Below, piece after piece: positions 1 to 10,601 of a DNA stretch of 20,143 nucleotides. The notes under the pieces are model-generated. The model was not told the origin of the DNA. It made no database searches and saw nothing but the letters and a program-made list of their open reading frames with translations. Within the stretch, counting starts at the first letter, position 1. Each line of letters begins with the position of its first letter. This DNA comes from Paramacrobiotus richtersi. Lineage: Eukaryota; Tardigrada; Eutardigrada; Parachela; Macrobiotidae. Where the stretch lies: NCBI GenBank assembly GCA_034698045.1, contig JAQGAU010001274.1, positions 1 to 20,143 of the forward strand, in the 5' to 3' direction. A program made the translations under genes and the position numbers.

Positions 1-77
1 TAGTTTGTTTTGTTGGCAAACAGATTGGAGTCCCGGAAACGGGTTGTCTGCTTGAGAAGAAATAATAATAATAATAA
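1..77 (+). mobile_element. Probable 3' end of a LINE-type retrotransposon, cut by the window edge
   Basis: Seen: a stem CCCG/CGGG closed by a GAAA tetraloop (32-43), about 16 bases of linker, then an (AAT)n tract at 60-77. A stem-loop followed by a short simple-repeat tail is a known 3' terminus for several non-LTR retrotransposon clades, where the reverse transcriptase recognises the 3' RNA structure. The same layout recurs at 7237-7288 and, on the minus strand, at 1819-1771 in the LINE carrying reverse transcriptase. Inference: this is the tail of a copy whose body lies upstream of the window. It could instead be an unrelated microsatellite beside a chance 4-bp hairpin. Confidence 0.4.
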
Positions 78-1068
78 CGGGAGGAAAATGGCCTTAAAGC
101 TTTGTAATTTTACTAATGCAGCCTTCCAGCCAGATAAATTTTAAATATATTTCCGCTCTAATAATTGGTAGCGTGCAAAGGAGCACCGAAAGGGTGAACA
201 TTCTTCGCCCAAGTTGGTGCAATTTCCCACAGGAAAGCATCAACTCGCCACGCCACTCATAACATAGGGGTCTACGGGAAAGCCCAAGTCCGGATATTTG
301 GACTCACAAAATTATCTCACCACAACCACTAATTTTCGGATAGATGAGCGAGTGCTCGCGAGTCGAGCCGAGTCTTGCGGCTCGTGCCGGGCTCTAAGTC
401 CGTTATTGTCCGCTAGCTTCGGTCTTTTATGGCATCAAAGCGAAGTGCGATTACCTGGTTATGTTTGTACCTGTAACACCACTAAAGGAAGCCGTTTTGA
501 CTTTCGAAGACTAACACGACAGAAAACTGGGAAAAGCCCCTCCATATAACCCAACACCATCAGAAACGGATCCTTACAGTCATACATGCAAAATCAGCCC
601 TACCCTTTTGTCAGCATCATATCGCTTCGGTTTTCGTTGTTAGCACTAGTGCACAACGATCACCTAGTAATCATTTACTTAGCGTACAACTTATGCCGAA
701 GATAGCAGCAGATGTTACGAACGGTGGCACCAAAGAGTTAACAATTCAACTAGCTGCGCTATGCGCGGTTTCTGCATTTCGTATGACAAGAACCATCCTG
801 CTTTATTTAGGCACCACAACTGAGAAATGTCTTGCATGGAATGAGGAAGAAGTGTTAACCACCCCTTGCGAAAATACTAGAAAGAATGGTTGCAAGACAC
901 AAGCGATCGGTTATAGGATTAAAGGAGAAACCAAGAGTGCGTACTGGCTTTGATGTTTCTGTTTGAGCGTGTTTATGATTTGATGAAACGAAACAACAGC
1001 TGATTTGTTTCGTATGGCATATAAGAGCCAGAGAATCAATCCTCCGGCTAGAATTTTCCACAAACATG
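78..1068. other. No gene recognised
   Basis: Only short open frames occur here (83 and 86 codons on plus, 70 on minus). None has recognisable domains. A small hairpin AGTCC/GGACT lies near 280-296. No RNA gene or clear repeat was seen. Confidence 0.5.
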
Positions 1069-1310
1069 GGCTATATATGTACCTCATCAGTCAGCGTTGC
1101 TGGTCAGCACTCAGCAGGCAGCACTCATTACTCAGCACTCATCAATGACGGCCAGTGCTCATTAACGATGGCTAGTACTGATCAGTAATAGTCAGAAGCC
1201 ATCCCTGTTCAATGGTTTTAGCGGTGAGACTCTGATAATGTGATAATGTGCATACTTCCCTGAAATAACCACACGCGATCAACCAGCGTTCATTCGTCAT
1301 TGATAGTAAT
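1069..1310 (-). repeat. Family A repeat, copy 1 (ATGAGT array plus TATA box)
   Basis: Read on the minus strand, this segment aligns along its length with 8905-9167. Shared blocks in order are GACGAATG, ATTTCAGG followed by AGTAT, ACATTA, CCGCT, ACAGGGAT, an array of TGATGAGTGCTGAC-like subrepeats, and finally GATGAGGTACATATATAGCC. The TATA-like core sits at 1071-1078 and points left, with the array upstream of it. The layout resembles the upstream half of an LTR or a mobile promoter. No coding capacity is visible. Homology stops soon after the TATA block in all copies. Confidence 0.65.
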
Positions 1311-1769
1311 TTTGCAAATTGCCGAACCAACCGTGTTCCCTGTTTGTTGATCATTCTGCGGCTCTGCGGACATATTTTCTAGGCCCCTGCAGTGCTGCGT
1401 CCATCTCATCCTGACAGGTACCCGTGACTTTTGAACCACGTAACACGAAGTATTGTGTACCACAGGTGGAACGTTGGGTTTGTTATGGAAATATCTGTCA
1501 GGACGTCCCTGGGAGACGACATCTTTTCCAAAAAAAATAGACTAGGTAAAGGTCTGATCTTTCAGGATCTGTTTAGTTTGCGATAGAATTACTACAGGAT
1601 CTTGATCTAAGAAGTAACATCTGCAATCGGCTGTTGTAACAAACTGACTGTGACAGCGCCAGCTGACCATGGCTGCTCAAACTAGAAGAACAGGACAAGA
1701 CCGAAGCGGGTGCTCACTCTCTCTCAGGTAGCAGAAGCTGACTGAGGACAGCGGTGATGGCAGACCACA
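1311..1769. other. No gene recognised; one short inverted repeat
   Basis: The segment holds a short inverted repeat, TCCTGACAG near 1409-1417 against CTGTCAGGA near 1495-1503. It may be the TIR of a roughly 100-bp element, but no target duplication is evident. No open frame of interest and no RNA gene were seen. Confidence 0.35.
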
Positions 1770-1790
1770 CAACAACAACCTTATTCCGGG

Positions 1791-1819
1791 AATCTGGGGG
1801 AATAATATTCCCCCAGATT
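1791..1819 (-). other. Perfect 13-bp stem-loop in the LINE 3' UTR
   Basis: AATCTGGGGGAAT pairs perfectly with ATTCCCCCAGATT around a 3-base loop. On the element's strand it is followed by CCCGGAATAA and (GTT)3. It is the likely 3' recognition hairpin of the LINE. A second, looser stem (CTGGCA/TGCCAG) lies just upstream on that strand at about 1823-1850. Confidence 0.75.
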
Positions 1820-1931
1820 TTTCTGGCAAGAGCACCACGACTAGTGCCAGCTACAACACAAACACTGTGCCACATAAACCAACGGGTTAAATAAAATAAA
1901 ACACACAAGATGCAAAGAGAGAACAGTCATA

Positions 1932-4546
1932 TTAGGTATCAAATAAGATCAATGAAGGTAACAACACACACTCTCCAGAGTATGCATGATAGCTATCTCG
2001 CAGAATTTCTCTAAGAAAATTACTGTAGTAAAAAAGGTCATTTGTATGACGGCCAGGAGAGCTTAAATTTACTTTCAACATCTGCCGAAACTTTTCAGAC
2101 AGTTTACATTCTACAGGCTTTTGTCCATTAAAATCCAGTTTCACCTGTAGCTTTCTCGGTGTAGAGAAAATGCTGGGCACTGAAACGAGGCATGGTTTTC
2201 CTCGTCGTTCACTTGCTCACATGGTGCGCATAATCTGTCTTCACGTATCATGTTGTTCCATCTTTCTGTTTCAACTGCAAAGTGGTGGTTTCCTGTCAGG
2301 ATTTTAATCCAGCATTTGCCAAGATCCATCGCTAAGACGTGCAGATATCCCGGTTCCATCGTCGAAGGAAGGTACCGAAAAGTAAACATCAACCGGCTGC
2401 TCTGGGCAGCGTTAGCTTTTACGAATTCTGTTAGTTTTTTGCAAAAGTTTTGTTCAAGTTTTGCAGCGGTACTTCGTGCGGATATTTTGACATTTCGCAT
2501 ACGATTTCAATAGATAGCAAGTTCAACTTTATTTCGTGTACAGCGGATACCGACTTGGGCAAATGTTTTATCCAGCAGCGAGTCCGATTCAGTCCAACTG
2601 TTATGCTTTCATTGAAAGCTTCTCTTAGCAATGAACCTTCCGATGCGCGTATTACTTTTTCAAAAAATCGGATTTGCTGTTTTACTTGTCGCAGACTGAT
2701 CGGTAGTTCGGCAAGGACATAATACAACGCCTTAGAGCCAGTCCCAGTGCATAGGTCAAAAACGCGCTGAAAGAAACAGCTTTAGCTTATCCACCTCCGA
2801 GATCAGTCCACAGATTTCAACACAATACAAGCAGATGCAGCCTACAGTGCTTTCAAAAATCGCCTGTACTGTACAGTTTTCCACGAGTAGCCATTTTTCA
2901 GGTTTGTAATCTTCTGTAATGCAGCATTATACACTGCTTTCACTTGTTCACAATGGTACCGCGCTGATGCCTTTAAATCACATCGTTCGTTCATCACAAA
3001 ACCAAGATACTTGAACTCTTTCACCTGTGCAAGTTTTTCGCCAGCACTTTCGATTTCGCAGTTTCTTTCTTTACGCATGCTTCCCCTTGCAACCATGCGA
3101 AATGATTTTTTATAATTTATGGCCAAACTGTATTCATCTGAAAAGGCTTTTAAGCGATTAACCGATTCCTTAGTTCTGTTTTGCTGTCACACATGAGTAC
3201 GACATCATCCGCGAATTTTAGTAAGGACACAGTGCGCTTCCCTAACGAAATCTGGTTAATCCGTCCTCTACTCACAAACTTCGTGAGTCAATATAGATGT
3301 TGAAGAGTACAGATGATGATGGATCGCCTTGTCTCACACCTTTTTCCAATCGAAAGAGTTCAGAAAAACTGTTATTTTATTTTACGCGATTTCGACTATT
3401 ATTTTCGAGCGGAAGCGTACATTTTTTGCCAAAAAGTTTAACATTTTTGAAGAAATTCCCATTATCTGCAAACACTTCCAGAGTTTTTCATGGCAGACAT
3501 TATCGAAGGCTCTCGTAAAGTCAATGAAAGCAAACTGGACGTCTCTTAAACGCTTATTTTTCACAAATCTTGTGTAGAATGAAAATTTGATCGACAGTAC
3601 TTCTTCCCATACAAATCTTGTGTAGAATGAAAATTTGATCGACAGTACTTCTTCCCATACGAAAGCCACCCTGATCATCTTCAATATCTGCCCATAATTC
3701 AAGTCTGCGTGCGAATGCAGACGATAAAATGCGCATTGGTAACTGTTCAACAACAATTGGGCGGCAGTTCGCTGGCTGGTAATCTTTGCCTGGTTTCGGT
3801 ACTGGCACCAAGGTACCATCCAGCCAGCTCTGCGGGATTAATCCTGTATTGTAAATAAAGTTAAAAACTCGAACAAGAGTAAAAAGAAATGTTGGGTGAT
3901 CGCACATATTTTTGAACGTCATCGAATTACGCGAAAAATCACCACTGCTTGTATTCGACGACATTTTACGCAGAACCGTCTCCACTTCGTACACAGTAAA
4001 CTCAGAATCCAAAAGTGGTATCGTTGGGAGGCTGCTTATTGATCTATCAGTATTGACAGCATTATAATATGTACCATTACACAGACTCTGTGTGCGAAAA
4101 AATTCAAAAAATCGTTCATTTCGATTGGCACTTCAGACACATCGTTATCTGCATGCTTGCCGAATCCGATCAGTCTACAGAACAGCTTTGGACAATCAGT
4201 TCTTAACGTACCGAGTTTGTTCCAGTACAGTACTTGATACACTTTAATGAAATCCCTAATTTGCGATCGGTATTCTTTGCGAATTTACCAAAATTCCTCA
4301 CGATTTTCTATCGAGTTGTCGTAGTTCACCTTTTTCCACAATTGGTCTTTTTCGTTTTCAGAATTTCAATTTTACCCTGAATTTGCTGTAATTGTGGAGA
4401 AGAGGTATTGACAGTGACCACAGAAATGCAATAACTGCCCTCGACTGACCTTCTTTTACATTGATATCCTGTAAAAACCATAAAAGCAACTTTGTACACG
4501 TTTCTCGAGCGATACGATTATCGGATAAAGCCGGTATATGGCTCAA
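1932..4546 (-). pseudogene. LINE reverse transcriptase (ORF2-like) pseudogene
   Basis: The product would copy LINE RNA into DNA at a nicked target. Reading down the minus strand there is a linker (PKLFCRLIGFGKH, about 4150-4190), a fingers region with VPKPGKD and NCRPI (about 3760-3820), and GGFRMGRSTVDQIF (about 3620-3670). Motif A FIDFTRAFD follows at 3528-3502, then GVRQGDP at 3340-3320, and the catalytic FADDVVLM, whose FADDV is at 3215-3201. Next come the thumb with NYKKS and KYLGF, and a C-x2-C-x8-H-x4-C finger near 2180-2230. The last frame ends at 1932. The catalytic aspartates survive, but the frame is broken: a TAA at 4285-4287, and frameshifts near 4370, 4082, 3560, 3400, 3280, 3165, 2770, 2450 and 2170. 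A 48-bp in-frame duplication lies at 3563-3658. It is certainly a LINE relic and certainly not functional as it stands. Confidence 0.9.
3563..3658 (-). repeat. Perfect 48-bp tandem duplication inside the RT relic
   Basis: Units 3563-3610 and 3611-3658 are identical. Each encodes the 16 residues MGRSTVDQIFILHKIC in the RT frame, between the fingers and motif A. Because the surrounding ORF is badly decayed while the two units are identical, the duplication is probably recent. It could alternatively be an assembly error. Confidence 0.95.
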
Positions 4547-4571
4547 AAAATAGACAAACTATTGGATAGCT

Positions 4572-4696
4572 TCTTGAAATGAGCTTTTCGCGAAATTTTG
4601 ACTTTGGATGAAATTAGAGATAAAAAACGATTTTTAAAATGGTTTTTTTGCAATAATTCAGTTCAGAAATTTTTTTTCGTGAAAAGCTCATTTAAG
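4572..4696. repeat. Short inverted-repeat (MITE-like) hairpin at the LINE's 5' break
   Basis: The left arm, beginning TCTTGAAATGAGCTTTTC at 4572, pairs with the right arm ending GAAAAGCTCATTTAAGA at 4680-4696. The arms are about 30 bp with few mismatches. The loop is A/T-rich, about 65 bases, and holds AAAAACGATTTTT near 4624-4636. It lies within a dozen bases of the point where LINE similarity stops. Confidence 0.65.
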
Positions 4697-7184
4697 ATGC
4701 AAGATAACGTGATTCCATATAGGGTACAGTTTCAGCCTGATAGATGGATAGATGTGCCTGCGCAGTTTCATCAAAATGGTACGCGTCATAGAAAACGCGA
4801 GTTAGGACAAACCAAAATTCGCCAAATTAACCGTCATCTGCGAACGCAAAACAGGTAGGGTAGCATCGAGAAAAATGCCTGAACCACCGGTCGGCTGCAC
4901 ACGGGATGGTTGGCAGACGGATAGGAAAGCAACGTTAATCACCGTTAACTCCGTTAACCAACGTATACCAAAGTATTGAACTTTAAAATCAATTTTAAAA
5001 TGAAGGAGCTATATTTATTTTATGGCAAGAATGTTGACAAGCCAGTTGAATCAATGTACAACAAATCAGAAAAACAAAACCACAAAGTTTATTTCCAGAA
5101 CACCTCAGTTTAAACTTGAACGAGGCCACTGTCTCGAAATCGATATGGCCTTAACACTATGGCCAGGAGAATCGCTAGCTTAGGTTAGTGCCAAGAGCCA
5201 TTCTTAACAGTTAAATCCATCTGTATTTATTAAGTTTTAGAAATATGTATGCACACAAACGTAACAAGCGATGTACTCTCTTTGTGCCCTCGTAATAGAG
5301 GCCTTGCGCACTACACAATTTTCGACTGACAAAGAAGCTTTCTTATTTACACAGTGCTAAAAAGACGTATGTAAGTCTGTAAATAACGGTATACGATCGT
5401 TGCAGTTGCGCGAGCTAGTTTACATACTCTTATGAATCTGCACATACAAACTACCGCACACTCTAAGGCAATCGCCACCTCAAAACGGTTTACCACACAC
5501 AGCGTCACATATTAAGACAGCCGCCACGAAAACGGGTTCAAAGGGAACACGTTTCCGAATTTGGTTAATTCGAAGTATACCAGTCACATCCCGCAACCAC
5601 ACCAAAATCCCGCAAACAAACCCAACAGAAAATAATAAATAATAGCAGAAAATATCATCTGTTAATTGACTGAATTACTTGGCTACCAAAGGCACAGGCT
5701 ACCCTGCAAAAACAGCAACAGCTCGAGTTCTCCATCGCTGAAGAAGGACGGTTGATCGTCATGTTAACGCTGTGCCCTGCAAAATTTCGATGATGTTCCT
5801 CTCTACAATAAATCAAATTTCCGCTAGATGTTGTTTCGTCGAACCAGCTAAATAACCAGATTCAGATACTTTAACAGTTGCGCAGCTTAATATGATTAAC
5901 AAGAAATAACCAAGCTAGCAAATTACTGATATTGACTATTAAGTCATATCTCTTTTCTTCTGGGTAGCCAGCACATGGGGCATCCCCGTAAACGAAACAA
6001 CTTGCAAAAAAACTGCGCTCAAAAATTTTATAATATTTCCGATAAATATACAGCAAAATTGAGAGTTTCAATACGAACTCAGTGATATTTTGCCCACGTT
6101 AGAAAACTAGAATGAGTGCGCCTTACCGTATTTACTTTTGAGTATCCTGCCGCGCATGATCAACAATCACTTTTCCGGGCACGCACAGCATGCGAAAGAA
6201 ACAGCTTTCCACAATAGCGGCGAGCGAACTAAGTTCGCTGGGTAGCCAGCGCCGAGCAGGGTTCCCTGCTGAAACATCGGTTAGCGCGAGGATTCAGATG
6301 CATCTACGCCTGGCTGGCATTGGAACATCCTTTAATGAGTTTCCAGCTCAAAATTGGAGCCAAACTAGAACTGAACTTTAAATGTATTCCGGGATCTTGG
6401 TATCGAAAAGTTTGGACAAAATTCGCTGGACGATTTCTCGAGGCTGATGAACTGCGTGTTACGCTACGCAATTTTCTGATTGGCGCCAGTCACGCTCGAT
6501 CTAAATTAAATGTTCAGCTGGCCAATCAGAATTCTGCCTTTCCCACTCTCTGTCACTAAGTCGACGGCGTTACAGGCATGACAAGGAACGCCCTGTCGTG
6601 TATTTTCTTCTACGCCCCTTACAGACACTGGGTTTTACAGACAATTTGGTCAGTTTAGCTGGCGCAGGCACCGTGTAAGTAAGGATACGCCAATGTCAGT
6701 CAGAATTTCGGTACTGCGCAATGACTGTAATGACTGACATAGTCACTGACTCAGCTGCGTAACCATGTGGAGACAGGACAATTGGATTGTGCGCATGTAC
6801 CGGTCTTTACCGACAGCAAACTGAATGATTAATCCTGGTGCAGACAAACTGCTGTGCTCTGATCTGGTCGCAGATAATATTCCGCCCTGCTTGACTGCTC
6901 TGGGTGTTTTCGTATATATTAGAATTGGGGATGGAGAAAGGCGACGTTCTACTGTTGCGACTGTGTCGTCCTTTACAGACCGAATTCTCACATTCTGGAC
7001 TGCGACAGGGAAAACCCTAATATTTTGCTACCTCACCCTTTATATATCCAAGTTCGGTTGCGTGCAGGTGCTACGAAAAACCAGCGATCTGATACTCCTA
7101 TGGAAGTCTTTTGTCTATGCATATGATTTTCGACTATTCATATGTTCGTCAGATCGATCATCAAGTGCAAGCAACTAAGACACC
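4697..7184. other. No gene recognised; scattered small hairpins
   Basis: The short open frames here have no recognisable domains. Two compact hairpins stand close together: AGCGAAC/GTTCGCT with a TAA loop (6223-6239), and AGCAGGG/CCCTGCT with a TT loop (6255-6270). A region rich in CAGTCA/TGACTG motifs at about 6700-6755 faintly recalls the family A array but could not be aligned. The 117-codon frame at 6825-7178 precedes the LINE-type 3' end, yet shows no LINE protein motif. Confidence 0.45.
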
Positions 7185-7288
7185 GGCATCGTGCGTGTTG
7201 TTTAGAATGTTGCCGAATTATGTCTGATGCCCAGAGGGGACGTTGTCCCGTTGCAGAAAGACAATAAATCATCATTATTATTATTATT
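7185..7288 (+). mobile_element. Probable LINE 3' end with stem-loop and ATT tail
   Basis: Seen: a stem GGGAC/GTCCC with a GTT loop (7237-7249), then AATAAA at 7263-7268 and five ATT units at 7274-7288. This matches the order of elements at 1-77 and in the RT-bearing LINE: hairpin, about 10-25 bases, then a trinucleotide tail. No protein relic was recognised upstream, so the copy is either very short or its body is too decayed to see. The 5' boundary given is a guess. Confidence 0.5.
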
Positions 7289-8904
7289 CAGCTGCCAAAC
7301 CCCGTGTACGTTTGCGCAGTTTTTGACCGAAGGTTCGGTCCTCGATATCTTCAGAACGGATCAGCGGATGCAATCTCACAATAGCTCGTTTTGAAGAGCA
7401 ATTCTTCCTCGTTCAACTCGTGTTAGGAAAACTGGGATATTCATCAAACGTGTCTTCCTAAATTAGCCCTGGCTAAACCTAGTAGATCTTTCCAGTGTCC
7501 CATGATATGGAGTTGAAAAGTCACCGGCCTTTGTTATGATCAGAAAGTTAAATTATCGCTTTTTTGCGAATATAACAGAGAAGTACTCGCGGTTCGACGT
7601 GCGTATATCTTACGGGTCGATTCCATAACGGGAATTTAATGACGAATTAAAACTTTTGGTACTTAATCCGTAAATTATGAGTTTTATTATTTAAAAATTC
7701 ATATGTCCACGAAAGATTTATTGTTGCGTTTGTGAGGATGACGCGAACGAACTGTTCTTGCTCACTTTTACAACAGCAGTCAATGCAGCACCCGAAAAAA
7801 TATAAAACAGCTCCGCACGGTGATAATTGACCCGCAGCCATTAAGGTCAACCTTGACCCCTGGGCTCAGCATGAGAATTCGGAACTGGCTGACCTCCTTT
7901 CTCGAGAACGCTTTTTTGGTACCTTGACAGATGGATGAAAATTTTCATACCTCCTAGAAGAGGATCAAATGCTCTTTCGAACGGTATCTCTTTCCTATCC
8001 TATGTCTGCTCTGTGGGTGCCGTGTGCGCTGATTTACAAAAAGAGAATTTTTTCAATTTCGTCCTCAGGACAGTATCTAATTTTGGCCGATTTCAGTAAA
8101 AATTATCTGTATGGCGACCTTGCATTTCCGAACAAACTTGATGTAGTGAAAATATAGTATGGTAGTCTGGCTACAAAGCAACGTTTGAACGGCGGCATTC
8201 TTGTTTATCGAATAGGAGGTACGGAGACTCAAACATACGATCAAAAATTGCGCGTCACCCGTTATTATCCTTATAAGACTTTGTTTTGCGATTTTAATGG
8301 TGATTGTAGACGGCTGTGTTAGTCTGCGTGGATATCTATAGAGAAATGGGCGTTGAACAAAGCACGATATTCGAACTGTTGAAAGCACCCCACGAGGTTA
8401 TTCATCAGGTCTGCTTAACAGTTCACTTCGGTCTTCAACTTGGGAATATTGGACTCGCGCAAAGTTTGCTAATTTTAGTGACCTTAAGTGTTGCAAGATG
8501 TTTTTCTCAAATGTTCTCTCAAAACGGCAAAAATGTACCGAATGGGAAAATATTATCAGAGACTATGTTGCACTAAAGAGTCTAGTTGGTCATTTGGAGG
8601 ACGACCCGTGTTTTTCTTGTTTTTACATGCGTCCAGGACAGCAAGTGGATACTGTTAACGCAATCTCGACCACATCATTCGATCTGTGTTCGAGACAGTA
8701 AACTAAGAAACACTGTGTTCGGTACGTTGTGAAGAAAGGTTCCGTAAACATACGCTCCCGCTTTCTCCTCTACCCGTTAGCTACTTTTTCGAAAGCTGCC
8801 TTCGTGGAACAACAGTGCCTCAGTACCCCTTTCTGTGGAACTTGTTTTTTTTCTGAGCAGCAAGCCGGATGTAGTGATCGTTGGTCGATTGTAACGATCA
8901 AATG
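7289..8904. other. No gene recognised
   Basis: A GACCGAA/TTCGGTC hairpin with a GG loop sits at 7325-7340. The open frames (up to 103 codons on minus at 8077-8388) carry no recognisable domain. The 12-mer TCAGGACAGTAT near 8066-8078 also occurs inside family A copy 2 (about 8935-8947), but the flanks do not align. Confidence 0.45.
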
Positions 8905-9167
8905 ACAGATTTGACGAATGGTATCTTGTGATTTCAGGACAGTATAGACATTAGCAGACTTTTTGCCGCTGTACCAATTAAACAGGGATCAGCCCTGAGT
9001 CCCTGACCATTGGCGATCAGTAGAGTGGCCATCCCTAATGAATATGGATCATTAGTTGATCAGGGTTGATGAGTGCTAACCCTCAGTTGATGAGTGCTGA
9101 CCACCATTGCTGACTGCTGAGTAATGAACGCTGACCAGCAATACTGACTGATGAGGTACATATAGCC
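8905..9167 (+). repeat. Family A repeat, copy 2 (ATGAGT array plus TATA box)
   Basis: This is the plus-strand counterpart of 1310-1069. It starts near TTTGACGAATG, continues through ATTTCAGGACAGTATAGACATTA and AAACAGGGAT (about 8980), then a run of roughly 20-22-bp subrepeats containing GTTGATGAGTGCTRAC (about 9060-9150). It ends at GATGAGGTACATATAGCC (about 9151-9168). The subrepeats contain TGAGTAA and TGAGTGC. The TATA-like CATATA points right. Similarity to copy 1 runs through both the unique and the array parts, so this is real dispersal of one element and not shared low complexity. Confidence 0.65.
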
Positions 9168-9907
9168 ACAAACAGGCGATTTGTAATAACACACTTCTGC
9201 GTGCAGAAGAGTTGATATTGTTAACACAGACTCTGTTGTTTTTCCAAGAGCAAGATCTTCTATCCACATATTTTCATACTAATAGCAGTTAGCCTTAACC
9301 ATATACAGTGAACAATGAATTCTAGATTTCCACGATCATAGATCATTACGAATTTTAATAACAGAAATTTCACTTCCGGCGCGCAGAACGTGCCAGTTTC
9401 ATGATGGGTGGCGACTTTCAGTTCTAACATACATTTCAAAATTTAATTGTGTTCTTAAGGGAACACGCAGTGATGTGAGCAGTAGTTTTGGTGGGTTCCG
9501 AATTTCAACTGTTTCTTTCACCTCGCGCACGTATCGCTTATCTGATTATGTGGATTCGGTATAGAACTGGTTGCTCTATTGTGTTACCAGTACTCTCTCT
9601 GCGCCTTTCACCCAACCGCACCAAAAAAACAGGTGCATTGTATCCCCCTGTTCAAAAAGTCTTAGCTCTACTGCGCTCTTCAAACTCCATAAAAATTGTC
9701 GTATGAGATATCAAAAGAAAGAGGATAAAATTTGTCACGTTCTGAGACAAGTTAGCAAAATCCGTCAATAATAGCGAAGGTTATGAGCAGTTGAAATATT
9801 CAAAAATTTATTGCAAGCGTATTTTAAAATGCAAAAATCTCGTTCTGGGTCAGAAAAAGCAAAGCTATTTTAGAAACGATTTGCCCGCACCAGTACTACC
9901 ATAATAA

Positions 9908-9961
9908 TTTTTGGTGATTATATACTGAGTTTAGTTTTTGGTAATTTTATATTGAGTTTTA
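9908..9961. repeat. 27-bp imperfect tandem duplication
   Basis: Units 9908-9934 and 9935-9961 both begin TTTTTGGT, continue TTATAT-like, and contain TTGAGTTT or CTGAGTTT. They differ at only a few positions. Confidence 0.75.
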
Positions 9962-10496
9962 AATTTGTTATGCATACCGTCCTTTGGAAATGTTTTTTGT
10001 GATAACCGAATATCTCAATTGCGATTTGATTATAAGTAATTATATTAACACCATTCTTCTGGATACTGCAAAAATTGTAGAAAACGATGTAGCAATCAGT
10101 AACGAGATATGTTCGTTTGAACATGACCACCATAAGTGCTAGCTACATCACTGCAGGTGGTCTTAATCCATTCCCGACCACTCTGGCCACGGCCCATTGA
10201 ATACTCCTTCGGAAATACGGAAATTAATTGTAGTGGCACCTTTCGAAAACAGAAGGTTGTTCAATTTTTCCGATTTTGTCTGCTTCTGCAGATGTGACGA
10301 AACAACTGAACAAGAGAAACCGTATGCTTCTGGTATCTGCATCCTTTTTATCGAATTATTGCAAATCTGGAACCTCACAGCACTTCCGCAAAAGTGCGAT
10401 ATTAACACAACCAATTTAAAAGCATGTCGGCCATCAAAATTTCAGAAGCCCGGGATATTTCAAACACGAGTGAGCTGCACGCTTCCGCGACCCAAA

Positions 10497-10601
10497 CCTT
10501 TTTTTATTAACCTCTCTGAGGCTACAGGAACAATGATCGTGCACAACATTGTGTTACTATCATGCCTGTATAGGTGGTTGACCTCTTTTTTTTAATACAG
10601 G
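10497..10601. repeat. Weak palindrome around CACAA-CA-TTGTG
   Basis: The centre is a 5-bp stem with a 2-base loop at 10541-10552. Outward, GAGGCTACAGG on the left pairs loosely with CCTGTATAGGTG on the right, and the flanking T tracts with adjacent AACC/GGTT also match in outline. Several gaps are needed, so this may be an eroded foldback element or chance. Confidence 0.3.

Larger units (their letters stand above)
1770..4560 (-). mobile_element. 5'-truncated, degenerate LINE (non-LTR retrotransposon)
   Basis: Read on the minus strand from 4560 to 1770, the element runs linker, reverse transcriptase, thumb-like region, C-terminal CCHC finger, 3' UTR, a perfect 13-bp stem-loop (1819-1791), AATAA, and a short (GTT)3 tail (1779-1771). 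No apurinic endonuclease domain is visible, so the copy is 5'-truncated at about 4560, where a separate inverted repeat begins. Truncation at the 5' end is usual for copies made by target-primed reverse transcription. Motif wording is of the RTE/CR1/Jockey kind, but the clade cannot be fixed by eye. No LTRs, integrase or gag are associated with it. Target-site duplications were not identified. Confidence 0.85.

Noticed and set aside
6700..6755. Possible fifth family A copy (CAGTCA/TGACTG-rich stretch)
   Set aside because: No ordered alignment with the unique blocks or the TATA block of the other copies could be made.
6825..7178. 117-codon frame just upstream of the LINE-type 3' end
   Set aside because: It has no RT, endonuclease, RNase H or zinc-finger motif; nothing ties it to a LINE protein.
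8066..8078. 12-base match TCAGGACAGTAT to family A copy 2
   Set aside because: The flanks do not align on either side, so it is not counted as a copy.
10197..10595. 132-codon plus-strand frame
   Set aside because: No domain was recognised, an overlapping minus-strand frame of 83 codons covers the same DNA, and its end runs into T-rich palindromic sequence.
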